Shown piece after piece: positions 10,201 to 20,900 of a stretch of DNA of 61,029 bases (position 1 is the first letter of the stretch; the number at the start of each line of letters is the position of its first letter). Source of the DNA: Ectocarpus siliculosus (taxonomy: Eukaryota > Sar > Phaeophyceae > Ectocarpales > Ectocarpaceae); contig FN649746.1 in NCBI GenBank assembly GCA_000310025.1, positions 2,089,378 through 2,150,406 on the forward strand, given 5' to 3'. The position numbers and the translations under genes were made by a program. Under the pieces are notes generated by a model, which was given only the letters and a program-made list of their open reading frames with translations, searched no databases and was not told where the DNA came from.

Positions 10201-12240
10201 CCTGGCCAAGGTTCTCTGTCTTCTCCCCGGGATAACACGAAGCATCCCGGCATGGGGTTGCAAACCCCGTCGAACTGCGAATACTTGGCTGTCGCCTGCG
10301 CTACGATGTGCGCGACGCTGTTGTTGTCGTGGTTGGGGCTTGGTTTGATCCCCCTTGGATCGATGGCGAGGGTTAGGTACCCGCGGTGGGGTTGGTTGTC
10401 CGCGAGCCTGGCTGCGCGGAGTTGCTCTTGAGTGGCTATTTAGTTTGAAGAATGGCGGATTCGGCAGTACTAGCAGAAGCGTTTTGAACACGTTAATGTG
10501 GGCAACCTGTTAGTGCGGTGCGCATGTTTTTTCATGTCTGCATGCTGAACGTGGCAGCCATCCAAACACTGGTGCTATGTTACCGCAAGACCACTTCCTG
10601 GCGCGGGGATTGCTCATGTGGCCAGGGACACCATCATTGCCCATCTACCAGTAGCCTTGGCGAGGATATAGGCTTTATTTTTGTAGGGGGTACGCGGTTG
10701 GGTTTAGGGTTAGGGTTAGGGTTCCGAAGCCCACCTTTCTACTTCGTGGGTTAATATTAATAGTTCAAGTATCTAGTATTAATAGTATCCTCGCGAAGAT
10801 GGTCACTATCTACCCACAAGCCTGGCGGATCCCCGCCCCCCTCCCCCCCCCGAAAAGTCGGAATCGATTATGTAGCAGATTGAGCAGCGAGCACTGCACG
10901 GCGGTATTCGTTGCTTGTTCCTGTCGCTGCCTTGGATTGCTCTGCGCGTGTTTCACCTCCCCTCCCCCCCCCCCCCCGGCGCCCTTCTAATCTCACGGTG
11001 CCCCCAAACAACAGGCGCAACAAGGAGAAGGAGGGGGCGCCAGCAACGGCACCAAAGCTGCCGCCCAGCCTTTGCACATCGCTCCAAGGCGCCAGCAGCA
11101 GCCGTCTGCACCACAAGCCACGATCTCCTACGACCCACCCGCCCCGCTCTTGCCCCCCTTGCTCCCCGAAGTGACTCCCCCACCTCGTGCGACCTCCGGC
11201 GGAGCTCGGATTCTCGAGAGAAAATCAAGCGGTGTCACAGACTCGGGGGGTGGCGGGGGAGGAGCGGAGGAGGCGGGGAGAAGGCGCGTGGTTCCGGATG
11301 CTCCTCCTTCCGGTGCTGGCGGACGGGGGGGGTCCGGGGTTGGGGAGAGTGATCCGACGGTCGTGGTGGCGTGTCTGGTGAGCTCGATGTTTAGGCCTCA
11401 CGTGCGCTGTTATTAGTCAGTTATTTTTGTGCTTCTTGTCGTCGAGTACTGCTGCGCGGCATTCTCCGAAGCTAGGATAATCCCGTAGTTTTTTGCCGTG
11501 GGTTTGGTGCTATTGTATTGTGCCTATAGGTTTGTTTCCCTCACAAGGGGGTGCTACTATTGGCGTTGACTTTTTCGAACAAGGGCTATGTGCTTGTTGC
11601 TTAATGTCAGGTGGGTGGTGTCCCGTTGCCGCGCTGCCTTGATATCTTTCTCGTGTAGGTTGATGGACGCAAGATTGGCGGCTTGGCGGGAGCAGATTAG
11701 ACGATGTATTGCACTCACCGGCTTTTTTCTGAGTAGATGCACCTTCGAACCCCCTTCTTCGCAGAATTCCTTCTGACGTGTTTGGTGTGACCCCACCCCT
11801 CCGACCTTACTGCAGCGCCGATTCCGTGCCGGAAACCAGCAAGTGGAGAAAGTACCCCCTACCCCCCACTCCCCACCGCTGTACTATACTTCGCAGCAAT
11901 TTAGAAGCCGAAATCAAACCATTAGACTGTAGTCAGCAATGGTTTGGATATCGGCTTCTAGAAAATAGTCGTGGGGTACGAAGGACTCCCTGTCCTGCTA
12001 GTCGCACAATTTTTTCCCGCGGTGCGCGTTGACAACTTGTTGCACCTTGTTCGCTGTATCGCTACATATGCGCCGCAGCTCTGCCGCAGGTCGTTTGGCT
12101 CGTCGGAGATGCTCCGCAAGCACGAGAAGAAGTCAAAGCTGCACAAGGAGAACCTCGCCGCAGCAGCAGCGGCGGCAAGGGGAGGGGACGGGGGAGGCCT
12201 GCAAGCGTCAGGGGTTGCTGTCGGTGGCGGCATTCGATGA
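4243..12240 (+). CDS. RBM5/RBM10/SUA-like splicing factor, 8 exons, about 833 aa
   Basis: Exons: 4243..4565, 6559..6670, 7079..7213, 7689..8327, 8623..8834, 9081..9636, 11015..11377, 12079..12240. All introns are GT-AG, all phases match, and the sum is 834 codons. Residues 1-108 are an Arg/Ser/Asp/Gly-rich RS region that starts MDYGRRDADRG. A RanBP2 zinc finger follows, W141-x-C143-x2-C146-x10-C157-x2-C160, including NFARRDRCFGC. An RRM spans about 175-250 (RNP2 VLRVSGL, RNP1-like RACHVEF). An OCRE block is at about 455-500 (DWPPPFEEAGAAYLFD, YFYESTTGVYYDPRSKLY). The C2H2 finger is C779-x2-C782-x12-H795-x6-H802. The domain order is that of RBM5/RBM10 and plant SUA, U2-stage splicing regulators in the nucleus. 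The first RRM and the C-terminal G-patch of those relatives were not found. Ala/Gly-rich linkers are long. Exon 5 could start at 8737 instead of 8623, as both keep phase. Family assignment is strong; exact ends are less certain. Confidence 0.85.
4566..6558 (+). other. Intron 1 of the RBM5-like gene
   Basis: A 2-kb intron with donor GTGATG and acceptor TTCCAG. It starts after the second base of a codon (AG) and the next exon supplies C, giving Ser108. A missing N-terminal RRM would be expected here. I read all three plus frames and saw no RNP1/RNP2 pair. The stretch contains a TACAGCAGTA motif at 5131-5140. Confidence 0.5.
7482..7670 (+). repeat. Tandem duplication of about 90-100 bp just upstream of a 3' splice site
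   Basis: Two adjacent imperfect copies (about 7482-7580 and 7582-7670) share TTTCCTCCGTC, TCTACTAGCC, ACCGCGCATACTCCCCC and ATAGCGAG. They lie at the end of the intron that precedes the RRM exon starting at 7689, so the branch-point/polypyrimidine region may be duplicated. Confidence 0.7.
9874..10067. repeat. Intronic fold-back hairpin, 52-bp near-perfect stem
   Basis: Positions 9911-9962 are the reverse complement of 9979-10030 with only about one mismatch, around a 16-nt loop. An outer pair (9874-9896 with 10045-10067, around AGTAGGAGAGCTGAA) extends the fold. It sits in the 1.4-kb intron between the OCRE exon and the exon at 11015. It could be a young MITE/fold-back element or an inverted-repeat small-RNA precursor. 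Confidence 0.85.
10699..10723 (+). repeat. Short interstitial telomere-like repeat
   Basis: One TTTAGGG unit followed by TTAGGG units (GGGTTTAGGGTTAGGG) lies in the same RBM5-like intron. It is only about three and a half units long, so it may be chance or a double-strand-break repair scar. Confidence 0.5.
11901..11960. ncRNA. Candidate miRNA-like hairpin in an intron
   Basis: The arm 11901-11922 pairs with 11939-11960 across about 22 bp with one mismatch and compensating single-base bulges, leaving a 16-nt loop. The size and imperfection resemble an algal or plant miRNA precursor. It lies in the last intron of the RBM5-like gene (11378-12078). No expression evidence is available, and a tiny MITE is the alternative. 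Confidence 0.4.
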
Positions 12241-13950
12241 ACTTCGGTGTATGCTCCGCTCTTCGTCGACCCCCCTGCAAGGCGTGCGCCCCCTTCGGTA
12301 GATGGTGGAATGGCTGCTGTTTCTCTCTCGTTGTGGGTGACCAAGTCTGCTTGCGGTTGGGACTGCTGTGTCGTTCGAAGCAATAGGTTTCAAGTTTTAT
12401 CCTGCACCTGTTGCAGGCTGGTGTTGGTGTTGTCGTGTCGCGGACGTAGAAGAATTGAGAGGGACTATATGTGAGGCTTCGTAGGGGTGGTATTAATAGT
12501 CACCCTCATCGGCTGTATCACAGGGGTCAACCTCACCAATGCCTATTATGCTGCATCGACGATAAGGACTTAGTTTTCGCGCGCGGTTTGGGCTAGACTA
12601 TACCATAGGTAGATCATACTCCGAATGTTGTCGAAAATCTCATGGAACGTTCATCATTGCAAGGTATTCCCAGACGTGTCGTTGACGGTGCATGCACGCA
12701 AGATTGTCCCAGTGGTGTGCTGTTTTCGGACTGCCAGCTGTGTGTGGGGGTGGGGTGGGGTTACGACTTTCTTTGCCTGCAAAACGATGATAGATTACAT
12801 AGCGCATGCAATACGGGTTTGAACGCGTCTCACCAGTTGAACGAAATGAGCCCCCCGCCGCCGCTCAGCATGCCCTTTGGGCACGACATCAGTTTGTGGA
12901 ATTTGCATTGGAGACCAGGTGCCGTACAAGTGTAGTTGCTGCCCACTATTAGCCCCTGCCCGGAGGAGCCTATCATCGCAGGGAATTGTTCTCATTACAT
13001 GCGAGCAATCCGATTCCGAAACTCTGTGTTGTACCGTCCGTGGTATTGAAATCTGCAGGATGTGCCCTTCACTCCTTGTTGTGAAGATTTAGGTTTTCGT
13101 CTACAGCAGTACAGCAGCATATAGTCCGGCAGTACATGGAATGCCGACAACACCAGCGAGGAAACAGTGAACAAATGAACGGGATACCACCACACCATTG
13201 TTTCTTGTTTGAAAACGCGCGACCTGTTTGTTGCTAAGTCATCCTGGACTCTTTTGATCTGTGGAAACATGCATGATGGATCTTGTGTTGATTGAAAACA
13301 AAATGTAAAAAGATGCGGCGGGTTGCCGAGCTGGGTGGGCAGTGCGTCTCCATACTGTCTGTGTGCCCCCTCGACCCTCGACTCTCGTCTCTCCTCTCTG
13401 CGAGTCTCTCCTCCGCATGTTTCTCCTCTCGCCTCCATTCTTGGTGTGGCCACACCACCTTCCATTCCGCTGAAGAAACACCCCTCTCCCCAAGAAAGGG
13501 AGAAAACTGGAAAACGGACTGGATGCGCTGCGGAGATACATAAAGATTTTACCATCACAGCGAAACCGGCTCTATTTCTCTGTTTGGAACCGCATCGCTG
13601 CCACACAGCTGGGCTTGGAGGGTATGGCATCGGCGCAGCAGAGAGGACGTACAAGGGCGCGGGGAGCGATGAAGGAAGCAAGCATGTTTTCGGCTCGCGC
13701 CGGCCGAGTCTCCTCCTCCTCTCCCCGAGAACCGTCCCGGATGGGATGGATCACTCTACCACGTACGCTGCAGGAGCTAGTTGCGGACGAGAGACTCAAC
13801 AACAACATCGGATAGCGGTCGTGTTGGCCGACACTGAAGAGCACAACGTGCTCGACCTACAACAGCTTCTGTGGCAGCAGAACCCGCACCAGTGCCGAGG
13901 AGCGGTGGCGATGTTGGTGGTGCTACGTCAGGAGCGTTGCCTATACGTCT
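12241..13950. other. Spacer between the RBM5-like gene and the tandem family
   Basis: No gene is supported. It must hold the 3' UTR of the upstream gene. A doubled CAGCAGTACAGCAG motif is at 13101-13120. Open frames at 13323-13952 and 13615-13815 may include decayed 5' sequence of copy 1, but I cannot align them with copies 2 or 3. Confidence 0.4.
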
Positions 13951-14259
13951 GAACGAGCCGGATCGTCAAAGCTCGTCCCAGAGGGTGTTGCTCCTGCCGA
14001 GGAGGGCGCGAGCGATCAAGCCATGCGTTTGTTGAAGCGCATGAGGCCGGACGAGCTTAGAAAACTCAGCAAGGCCGCCACTGCGCTGTAAAAAACCAAG
14101 CTCGAGGACGGCATAAAGGTGTGTGCACCGTGCCCCTTGATTCCGAGGGGTTGTGTTGCAACAGTATATACTACTGTACGTGTAGTTTGAATATCCGGTC
14201 CAACTTAGGCTGATCGCCAAGTACTCCTCCCCCCCCGCCCCCCGCATATGTACCTACAA

Positions 14260-14470
14260 TAGAGCCTGCGGCCGCCGCTGCTGCTGCTGCCGCTGGCCTC
14301 CAGGCCCCCTTTCTCGGCAAACCCTTCCTCGCCACCGCCGCCGCCTTGGTTGGGGCTGATGTTCAGGGGCCGCTTTCTCACGCCCGGGTGCTCGTCGTAC
14401 TCCCCGGCCCGTTTCGGCGGCCCCGTCCCCTTGGCGTGGCCGCCCTTGGGTGGCGGTCTCTTCGCGGTAT
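14260..14470 (-). other. Coding-like open stretch of unknown origin, opposite strand
   Basis: On the minus strand this GC-rich segment reads through without a stop as a basic, Pro/Gly/Lys-rich peptide (AKRPPPKGGHAKGTGPPKR, then EYDEHPGVRKRPLNISPNQ). It lies inside intron 1 of pseudogene copy 1. No start, splice site or homologue was recognised. It may be an exon of an unseen antisense gene, a captured gene fragment, or chance in GC-rich DNA. Confidence 0.25.
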
Positions 14471-14479
14471 GGGAGGAGG

Positions 14480-14480
<1 letters not shown>

Positions 14481-14528
<48 letters not shown>

Positions 14529-14600
14529 CTGTCTCTCTCTCTCTGTCTCTCTGTCTCTATCTCTGTCTCTATCTCTGTGTGTGTGTGTTTCTCTGTCTCG
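14481..14600 (+). repeat. CTG microsatellite followed by CT/GT-rich microsatellite
   Basis: About 15 consecutive CTG/GCT units are followed by TCTC/TCTG units and a short GT run. The tract lies in intron 1 of pseudogene copy 1 and creates spurious Leu, Ala and Cys runs in the overlapping frames. Confidence 0.95.
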
Positions 14601-16077
14601 CTACCACATCGTTCGGCTGTTTTGAGGCTCGTATGGTACGTACATCAGCAATGCAGCAGTAGCCTGATCAGAACACAAAGAAGTATTATGCGGTAACGCG
14701 GCACAAAGCCTCTTGTGCAACGGTACGGAGGCGCCCTGCATCTCACACGCATCACCACATGCCCTGCTTCGTTGTGCTTCCTGCGGCGCGATCCCGTTCA
14801 CGCGCCCAACTTCAACTACTGTCTGTCCGAGCTGCACCCTTCTTCTGTAACAGACATACAGTAGTCTGCCTGTGCAACCGCAAAAACAATTGCATCCGCG
14901 TAGATCATGGCCCCCATTGCTACAGCATTCCGGTAATGTCCAAGATGCGCGATGTATGTCTCTCTTGCCTCGATGCACGCAAGCTAAGTTCGCTCACAAC
15001 AACACACACAGTTTTGGCTACACCGCCTCCTCGCCATCATCCATCCCCTTGCGAGGTTAAAACCCGTACCGCTGCCCGTATGCCCGCTCGCGCAGGTTGC
15101 AGCTTTCGTAGCGAAGAACGACAACTTCGTCGAACTGGATGCTGACTGCTACATCTGTCTAGAGCCCCTTCTGAACAACATCGGCTCGACCCAGTACGAG
15201 TCTTGAGCTGGAGGTGCCGATGCAGGGTGCCTCCGAAGGCGCACTCGGGGTGCGTGTTTTCCAAGATGTGCCACACCGGTGACGGGAAGGGTGTGTGCGA
15301 CATGTGCGGCTCCCCGATGGTGTTCGAGAAGACTAGGAGGAAGGGCACGCAGGCCACGCTACGGTGAGGTCGCAGTCGCAGGTTGCTCTGGCACAGCAGT
15401 GCTTGCTATTCAAGGACGGGCACGGTCCAATATGGTGCTGAAATGGCAGGATTTTTAAACCGAGAGCAGCGGAGATGCAACTTTGAGGAGACATAGAGGA
15501 CCAATGCGTCGTCTTCCCCATCTCAGAGGACCACACTAAATACCCTGAAGCGAACACATGTGGGATGTCGATGCCCCCCCCCCCCTGCTTTGCCGTTGGT
15601 TGGCTCTTGTGGGAGATGTAGACTGCCAACATGCGCCCAACGATGATTCTGGTGTGTTCGTACTGGTGTTGATGATCTGCTTCGTCAGGCTGTTGAGAGG
15701 TTGAGGATAGACTGTACCCCGACCTACATAGATCAAGCGATCGGTGTAGTTATGACAGGTTGGATGGATGCCCCACACCCCCCTAAAGCCTAAGCAGCCA
15801 AGATCCCAGACAAGATAAATGTACATAGGACATGTTAAGAGGCACCATGGCAGACTGGTAGTCTAGTGGTCATCGTGCCTCTCAACGGGACATGAAAGTA
15901 GGTGCTTCTGCTGCTCACGAGAATCGCGAAATGACTCACCAGAGAGGACAAGTGGACATGGGGGCACTGGTGGACACCTTCTAAATTGTTTTCGAAGCCC
16001 CAGAATGATGTGCACACCTGCAAGAGAGCCGAGTACACGCGAGTCTCGACCGAGGCCGCTTGACCGAAACCTGTGTA

Positions 16078-16170
16078 CTGTTGTTGTTGTTGTCTTCACA
16101 TTAAAAACCGTTCCGTTCTCTCTACCCAGTCCAGACTTTCTTCTGTCCGTACTAGTCTAACACTTGACGG
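16078..16170 (+). repeat. Dispersed repeat, related to 19705-19812
   Basis: A TTG run followed by GTCTTCAC, AACCGTTCCG and TGTCCGTACT occurs here and again at 19705-19812 in intron 1 of copy 2. The two copies look like fragments of one mobile or duplicated unit carried through the tandem array. Confidence 0.6.
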
Positions 16171-17958
16171 GATCGGTTCCTGGGGTCACAGGTTAACTAA
16201 CCCAGAAAAGTATTCGAAAATAAACGCCGCAGTTTTTCTTGTTCTCGCCGGGACACTTGTTGTTTCCCGATCGTGCAGGTTTCACCGCGACGAGAAACGA
16301 GCGGACGCTGACGACTCCAGCAGCGACAGCGACACGGAAAGCGGGGAGGACAGCAGCATCGCTGGACGAGGAGGAAGATGGCAACGATGGTCTTCTAGAA
16401 TTTGAACAGTTATAGGACAAGGATGATACGGGGTGGCTGTAGGTTTGCCACGCCAGCCGTGTCAGCGTTAGCAGGAAGAAAGGAAGATCCCACGACAACG
16501 GCTACGACGACGGCGACAACTGGCTGGGAAGACTGCGAGGGACAACACGACTCAAGAGGTCACGGCTTGGTGATATCTGTACGGACAGGAACCGTCATCT
16601 GCTGTTGCATTGCCTTGTTTCCCCTGGAGTATGACGTGTGTTGGTGTCGAGTACAGCACATGCTACCGTCGCATGGTATCGAGTCGAGGCTTGGGGTAGT
16701 GTTCTGGTTGTCGACAGCGACGAGGCGTTGCGTATAGATTATTGCGAGCAGTGCGTTTCACGCCAATGCGAAGAAAGATCTGCCGTTGACCTCTGGACGG
16801 AGAAGATCATATCGAGCAAACTCGGCTTGGATTGTTCAATCCATCTTGTCGCTTGCGTAGGGCGCAGGAATGAGGGCAGTATAGGCAAGGAGTGAAGGGG
16901 GAGGAGCGTTTTATATTAGCTGCTTGAGATAGACGGACGTGACCAGTCCCAGGGGAGACATCTCTAATGTTGAATGTCTGTACTGATTGAAATATGCGTG
17001 CGCTTGAGAGAGTTTCGCGCGTACCATGACAAGAGCCAGCTCATAGATCGCAGCAAGCTCGTGGATTGCAGCGAACGAGCCCGGTAGAGACCGGAACGGG
17101 GAAAGAGCCAATGGACACAGATACAAATGGTGTGGGTGGGCCTTGACGAAACACGCAGGGTACATCCAGTGGGTGACCACCGGATGAGGCAGGCATTTAC
17201 TGCTGTGACAAACCTAAACAAACGTTGACTCCTCTCGAACCCGCTCAAAGAGGCTAGAATCCATGCACTCTGAAAGAAAGTCGTCTACTGCGTGCATACG
17301 AGTTACTATGCTGAAATAGACCAAGCTATGTATCTCTCTGTATTGGGAGATACCGGGTTCATTGGTCTTGAGTGCAGTATAGTCGGCAGCAGAGGCGCAG
17401 AGGCGCAGAGGCGGCAACTCGTGGTTCGGAACCATTGTTGTTGTTGTTGCTCAAACTTCAAGTGACAATCCTACCGTGTATTCAGCCGCGCGTGTTTGAG
17501 TTTGCAAATTATCGGTTGATAATCCCGAAAACGCTTATTGTTCATTTAGACCCACCTGCTACCGGGGTAGTGAGTAAGGTGGGGAGCATGCATCTTAGGA
17601 AAATAGAAAATAGGTGTGATCGATTTGGATTTCATCAGCGTGGTGCGGACGAATTGGATTTCAGCCGTTGGGCGGGGGGTAAACCGTGAAGTGATACCAC
17701 GTACCCCCCGTTAACGACCCCTGCACACATACTTGCACCACAACGGCAACCGCTTTGATCCGAACAGCAGTCGAGAAACACACACGCCCGACACACCTCC
17801 CGCGAGGTACCGCAGCTCTCTGCAAGGGAGCGGAGAAGAACCCGAGGAGCTGGGTGCGGTTGGTTGAGAAGACGGCTGCTACGTGTTACCCGTCACAGCA
17901 GGAGCACAGCGTTTTTTCTGTTTTTTACTTCATACAAGTAAATAGCATACAAAGTAGC

Positions 17959-20900
17959 ATGTCAACAGCAATAGCAGCAGCGAGGCAGCAAAGGAAGCGG
18001 CCGCCGCCGTCGGCTAGCGAGGAGGCAATCCGCCTCATGAAGCACATGAAGCCAGCCGAGCTGAGAAAGATCAGCAAGGCTGCCATGATTCTGGAGAAGA
18101 GAAAGCTGGAGGACAACAAAAAGGTGGGTAGGTGCGATTTTCGGAATGGGACAAACAGAAGCGGAGATTTTGTATTGTAAGGGTGCTTCTTATCGACCAA
18201 TAAAACACGAAAAAAAAACGAAACCATGTTTTCTTGAACACATATGGAGGCGTTTTTCCCCGAAAGCGTGAAAAGAAGGAGCCGGGTTTTTTTGGGGCTT
18301 GCTACTTAAACGAATTCGTGTTTTTGACAGAAGCATCGGACAAGCGCACCGCGGGCGCTGTAACATCACTGAGAACGCTAGATAGAAAGACCTGCCAGAC
18401 TCACGTCCAGGTCTGTTGTGGAGATGGACAAGCGGCAGAAGCGGCGTTCAGTCCGTTCTTGGCCCAAAACTAGGCATTGCGTGGTGCTCTCGTCTTCAAC
18501 TGCTGCTGTTGGTGCTGTTTTTTTTTTTCAATCACACATAACAAACACGGAAACAGTAGAACGAGTACAGCAGCAGCACCAAGACCTCCAACGCGCTGAT
18601 TCCTTCGGTTCGGCTGTCTATATGATACCATCTCCCGGCGCCGTGCTGCTTCGTGGGTATTGGGTGCTTGGATGCTGCTCAATAAAGTGTGTGAGAGACG
18701 TGTGCCACCTCACCAAAATGCCGTTGGAAAAAATGCGGCGAGATGATCTGCTTTTGGTCGGACGCATCAACATCAATCCACGGCACCACGCAGCAGTAGA
18801 GCAACAGGGCCTCCGACACGCAAATTCTTTCGGATTGGCCATCTATATGATGCTGGCCGTCAGCGCGGCTGCCGCCCTATGATTGTTGAGCTCGTCTACC
18901 TTTGGGCAGGTGGTGGTCAAAGATGGGAGTCGCAATCGTGAAAAATGAGCTGGCAAACTGAAGAAATCGCAAGCAACACCCAGGTGGCGACACTCTGCCC
19001 TGCGTCTGTTGTTGCTGAAAACTGAAAACAGCAGGCCAGGTGGACGGGATCTTTCTAAGTGTGTTGTCCTCTGTGTCGGGTGCTGCTTATTGCGCTTTCA
19101 CCGCTGCTCTATGGTGAGCATTACCATGTCAACCTGTTGTGTGTCGAGCAAAACGTGTATTCAGGGAAGGAAACGAACTCTTCGCGATGACATCACGATT
19201 AGAACAAGGGAAAAATAATCGGATCTTCTTTTCACCGTTCCGTGAAAAAAGCGTTTTTTTTGTGTTGCGTTAACAATAACCCTAAGAGCAATCTGCTGTG
19301 CTCTCTGTGTCCGGTATGCGTACCACCACGTGTCTTCGTGTTGTGTTGCAAATGACCAACCTCCGCCTGTGGACTGCCCCTTGCCTGGGGCTGGAACAGC
19401 CTATGGTCGTAGAATACCCGTAGACCACTCTGCAAGAGCGGATACACACCAACCGGGGCCTCGTCAAAGGGATTGAGCTGTGGGCGACCTCGCTGTAAGC
19501 TCGGTACATTGTAATATTTAGAGTTCACACTACGACGCCAACGGCGGCGGCATGTATCTACAGCAGTGTCTTCTCCAAGGCTTCGTCGTAGTGGACGCCG
19601 GAACCAAGCAGCATCGGAAGTCATTGTGGGAAACCCTTGGAAGAGTTAAGGGGCTGTGCCCGGCGTGGCTTCGAGCAAGAGCACTAGGAGGAGAATCGTG
19701 TTCGTGAAGAAATGTTGTTGTTGTTGTTGTTGTTATTGTTGTCTTCACGTTAACAACCGTTCCGGTGTCCGCTCAGTACCTTCTAATGTCCGTACTGCTC
19801 CAACTCACGCGGACGCCTTCCGTGGTCACAAGCAAACTGCACCCACAAAAGGGGGGGTACACCTTTCTAAAATACAATGGACACCAGAAAATTTCCTCTG
19901 AGGTGCGATGTATGTAGTTATACACAACCACAGCAGCGAGGAAACACAAGCAAGCATCGACCAACTCGCGTGTCATAAATTGTGATGGAGCAGGGGGGGA
20001 GGGGAGGAAAGCCCGAGGCTTGCAAGGGCTGTTACACGTCTATCACCGGGGAGGCTCAAAACGGCATTGGTCAACATAGAGGTTTGCAAGGTCGGGAGAT
20101 CCTGCGTAAACGCAGGGGGGGGCTATGGGCGGGGGGAGGTTGCGAGTCATGAGGCAGCAGCAGCTACGCGAAACATTGACCGTGTTTAGGAAAAAGGCGA
20201 TCAGGGTGGATAGTCTGTACTGCGTGTTCTGTACTGCGTGTTCTGCAGCGGGTGCGTCGAGGGTGGGCAACAAGGCGTGGGGCTGGCGATCGAAGAATCG
20301 ATACGCATGTCGCCAAAGAACACCCTTTGAATGATGAGCACCAAACCGTCAGCCGTTTTGGTAGGGTCCATACGCACCAAAATGGAAACTAGCGACCATG
20401 ACATGGAACGAGGATTCTCTCACAACCTCAACAGCTCGGTGCAAACGGATCCCAACAATCTCGTACGTATGGATGCAAGGAGAACCCAATCCCAACGGCG
20501 TCATCGGGGACCGTGCTGGCGGGCGACTTGAAGCGAACGGACTACGTGCTGACACGCTCACGCGCGTTGGCCACGAGCGCGATACGCGGCCTTGCGCCTG
20601 CTAACGATATCGGCTGGGAAAAGCGGACTAAGACGTGACATGGCTTGGAAATTATTCGGCCCCAACCGCAATACTAGAAAGAACAAGAGGTCATGGCGAC
20701 GGAAGTGGTAGTTCGACGACGTTTCCGCGAAGATGACAAGCTCCATGTGGGCCTGGTGTTTTCGACGAAGAGACGGGGACGAGCCCGAGACAACGGTGGA
20801 ACGGGCCGAGGAGGACGGAATGGGGAACGAAATACGCCGACGATGCTGGGATCGTGTCCAGATCGCCAGCAGGGGTCCCTAGAATGATGACGGTTATGTC

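Larger units (their letters stand above)
13951..16405 (+). pseudogene. Copy 1 of the tandem RING-CH-like family, disrupted
   Basis: All three exons of the family are recognisable. Exon A (up to 14118, donor GTGTGT) reads SDQAMRLLKRMRPDELRK, but TAA at 14089-14091 replaces the codon after KAATAL. Exon B (15096..15363) is 268 nt against 269 nt in both other copies. One base is missing in the loop between CYICLEPLLNN and WRCRC, so the frame hits TGA. After the shift the rest of the finger (KAHSGCVFSKMC, CDMCGSPM) is intact. Exon C (from 16279) keeps RFHRDEKRADADDSSS, but the acidic end is read out of frame and stops at 16403-16405. The splice sites are preserved, so inactivation looks recent. 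It could still produce a transcript. Confidence 0.8.

Noticed and set aside
14346-14696. Poly-Cys/Ser protein on the plus strand
   Set aside because: It is created by translation of the CTG and CT microsatellites.
15835-15900. tRNA-like GGTAGTCTAGTGGTCATCG segment
   Set aside because: The A-box-like phrase lacks a matching B box and no cloverleaf can be folded around it.
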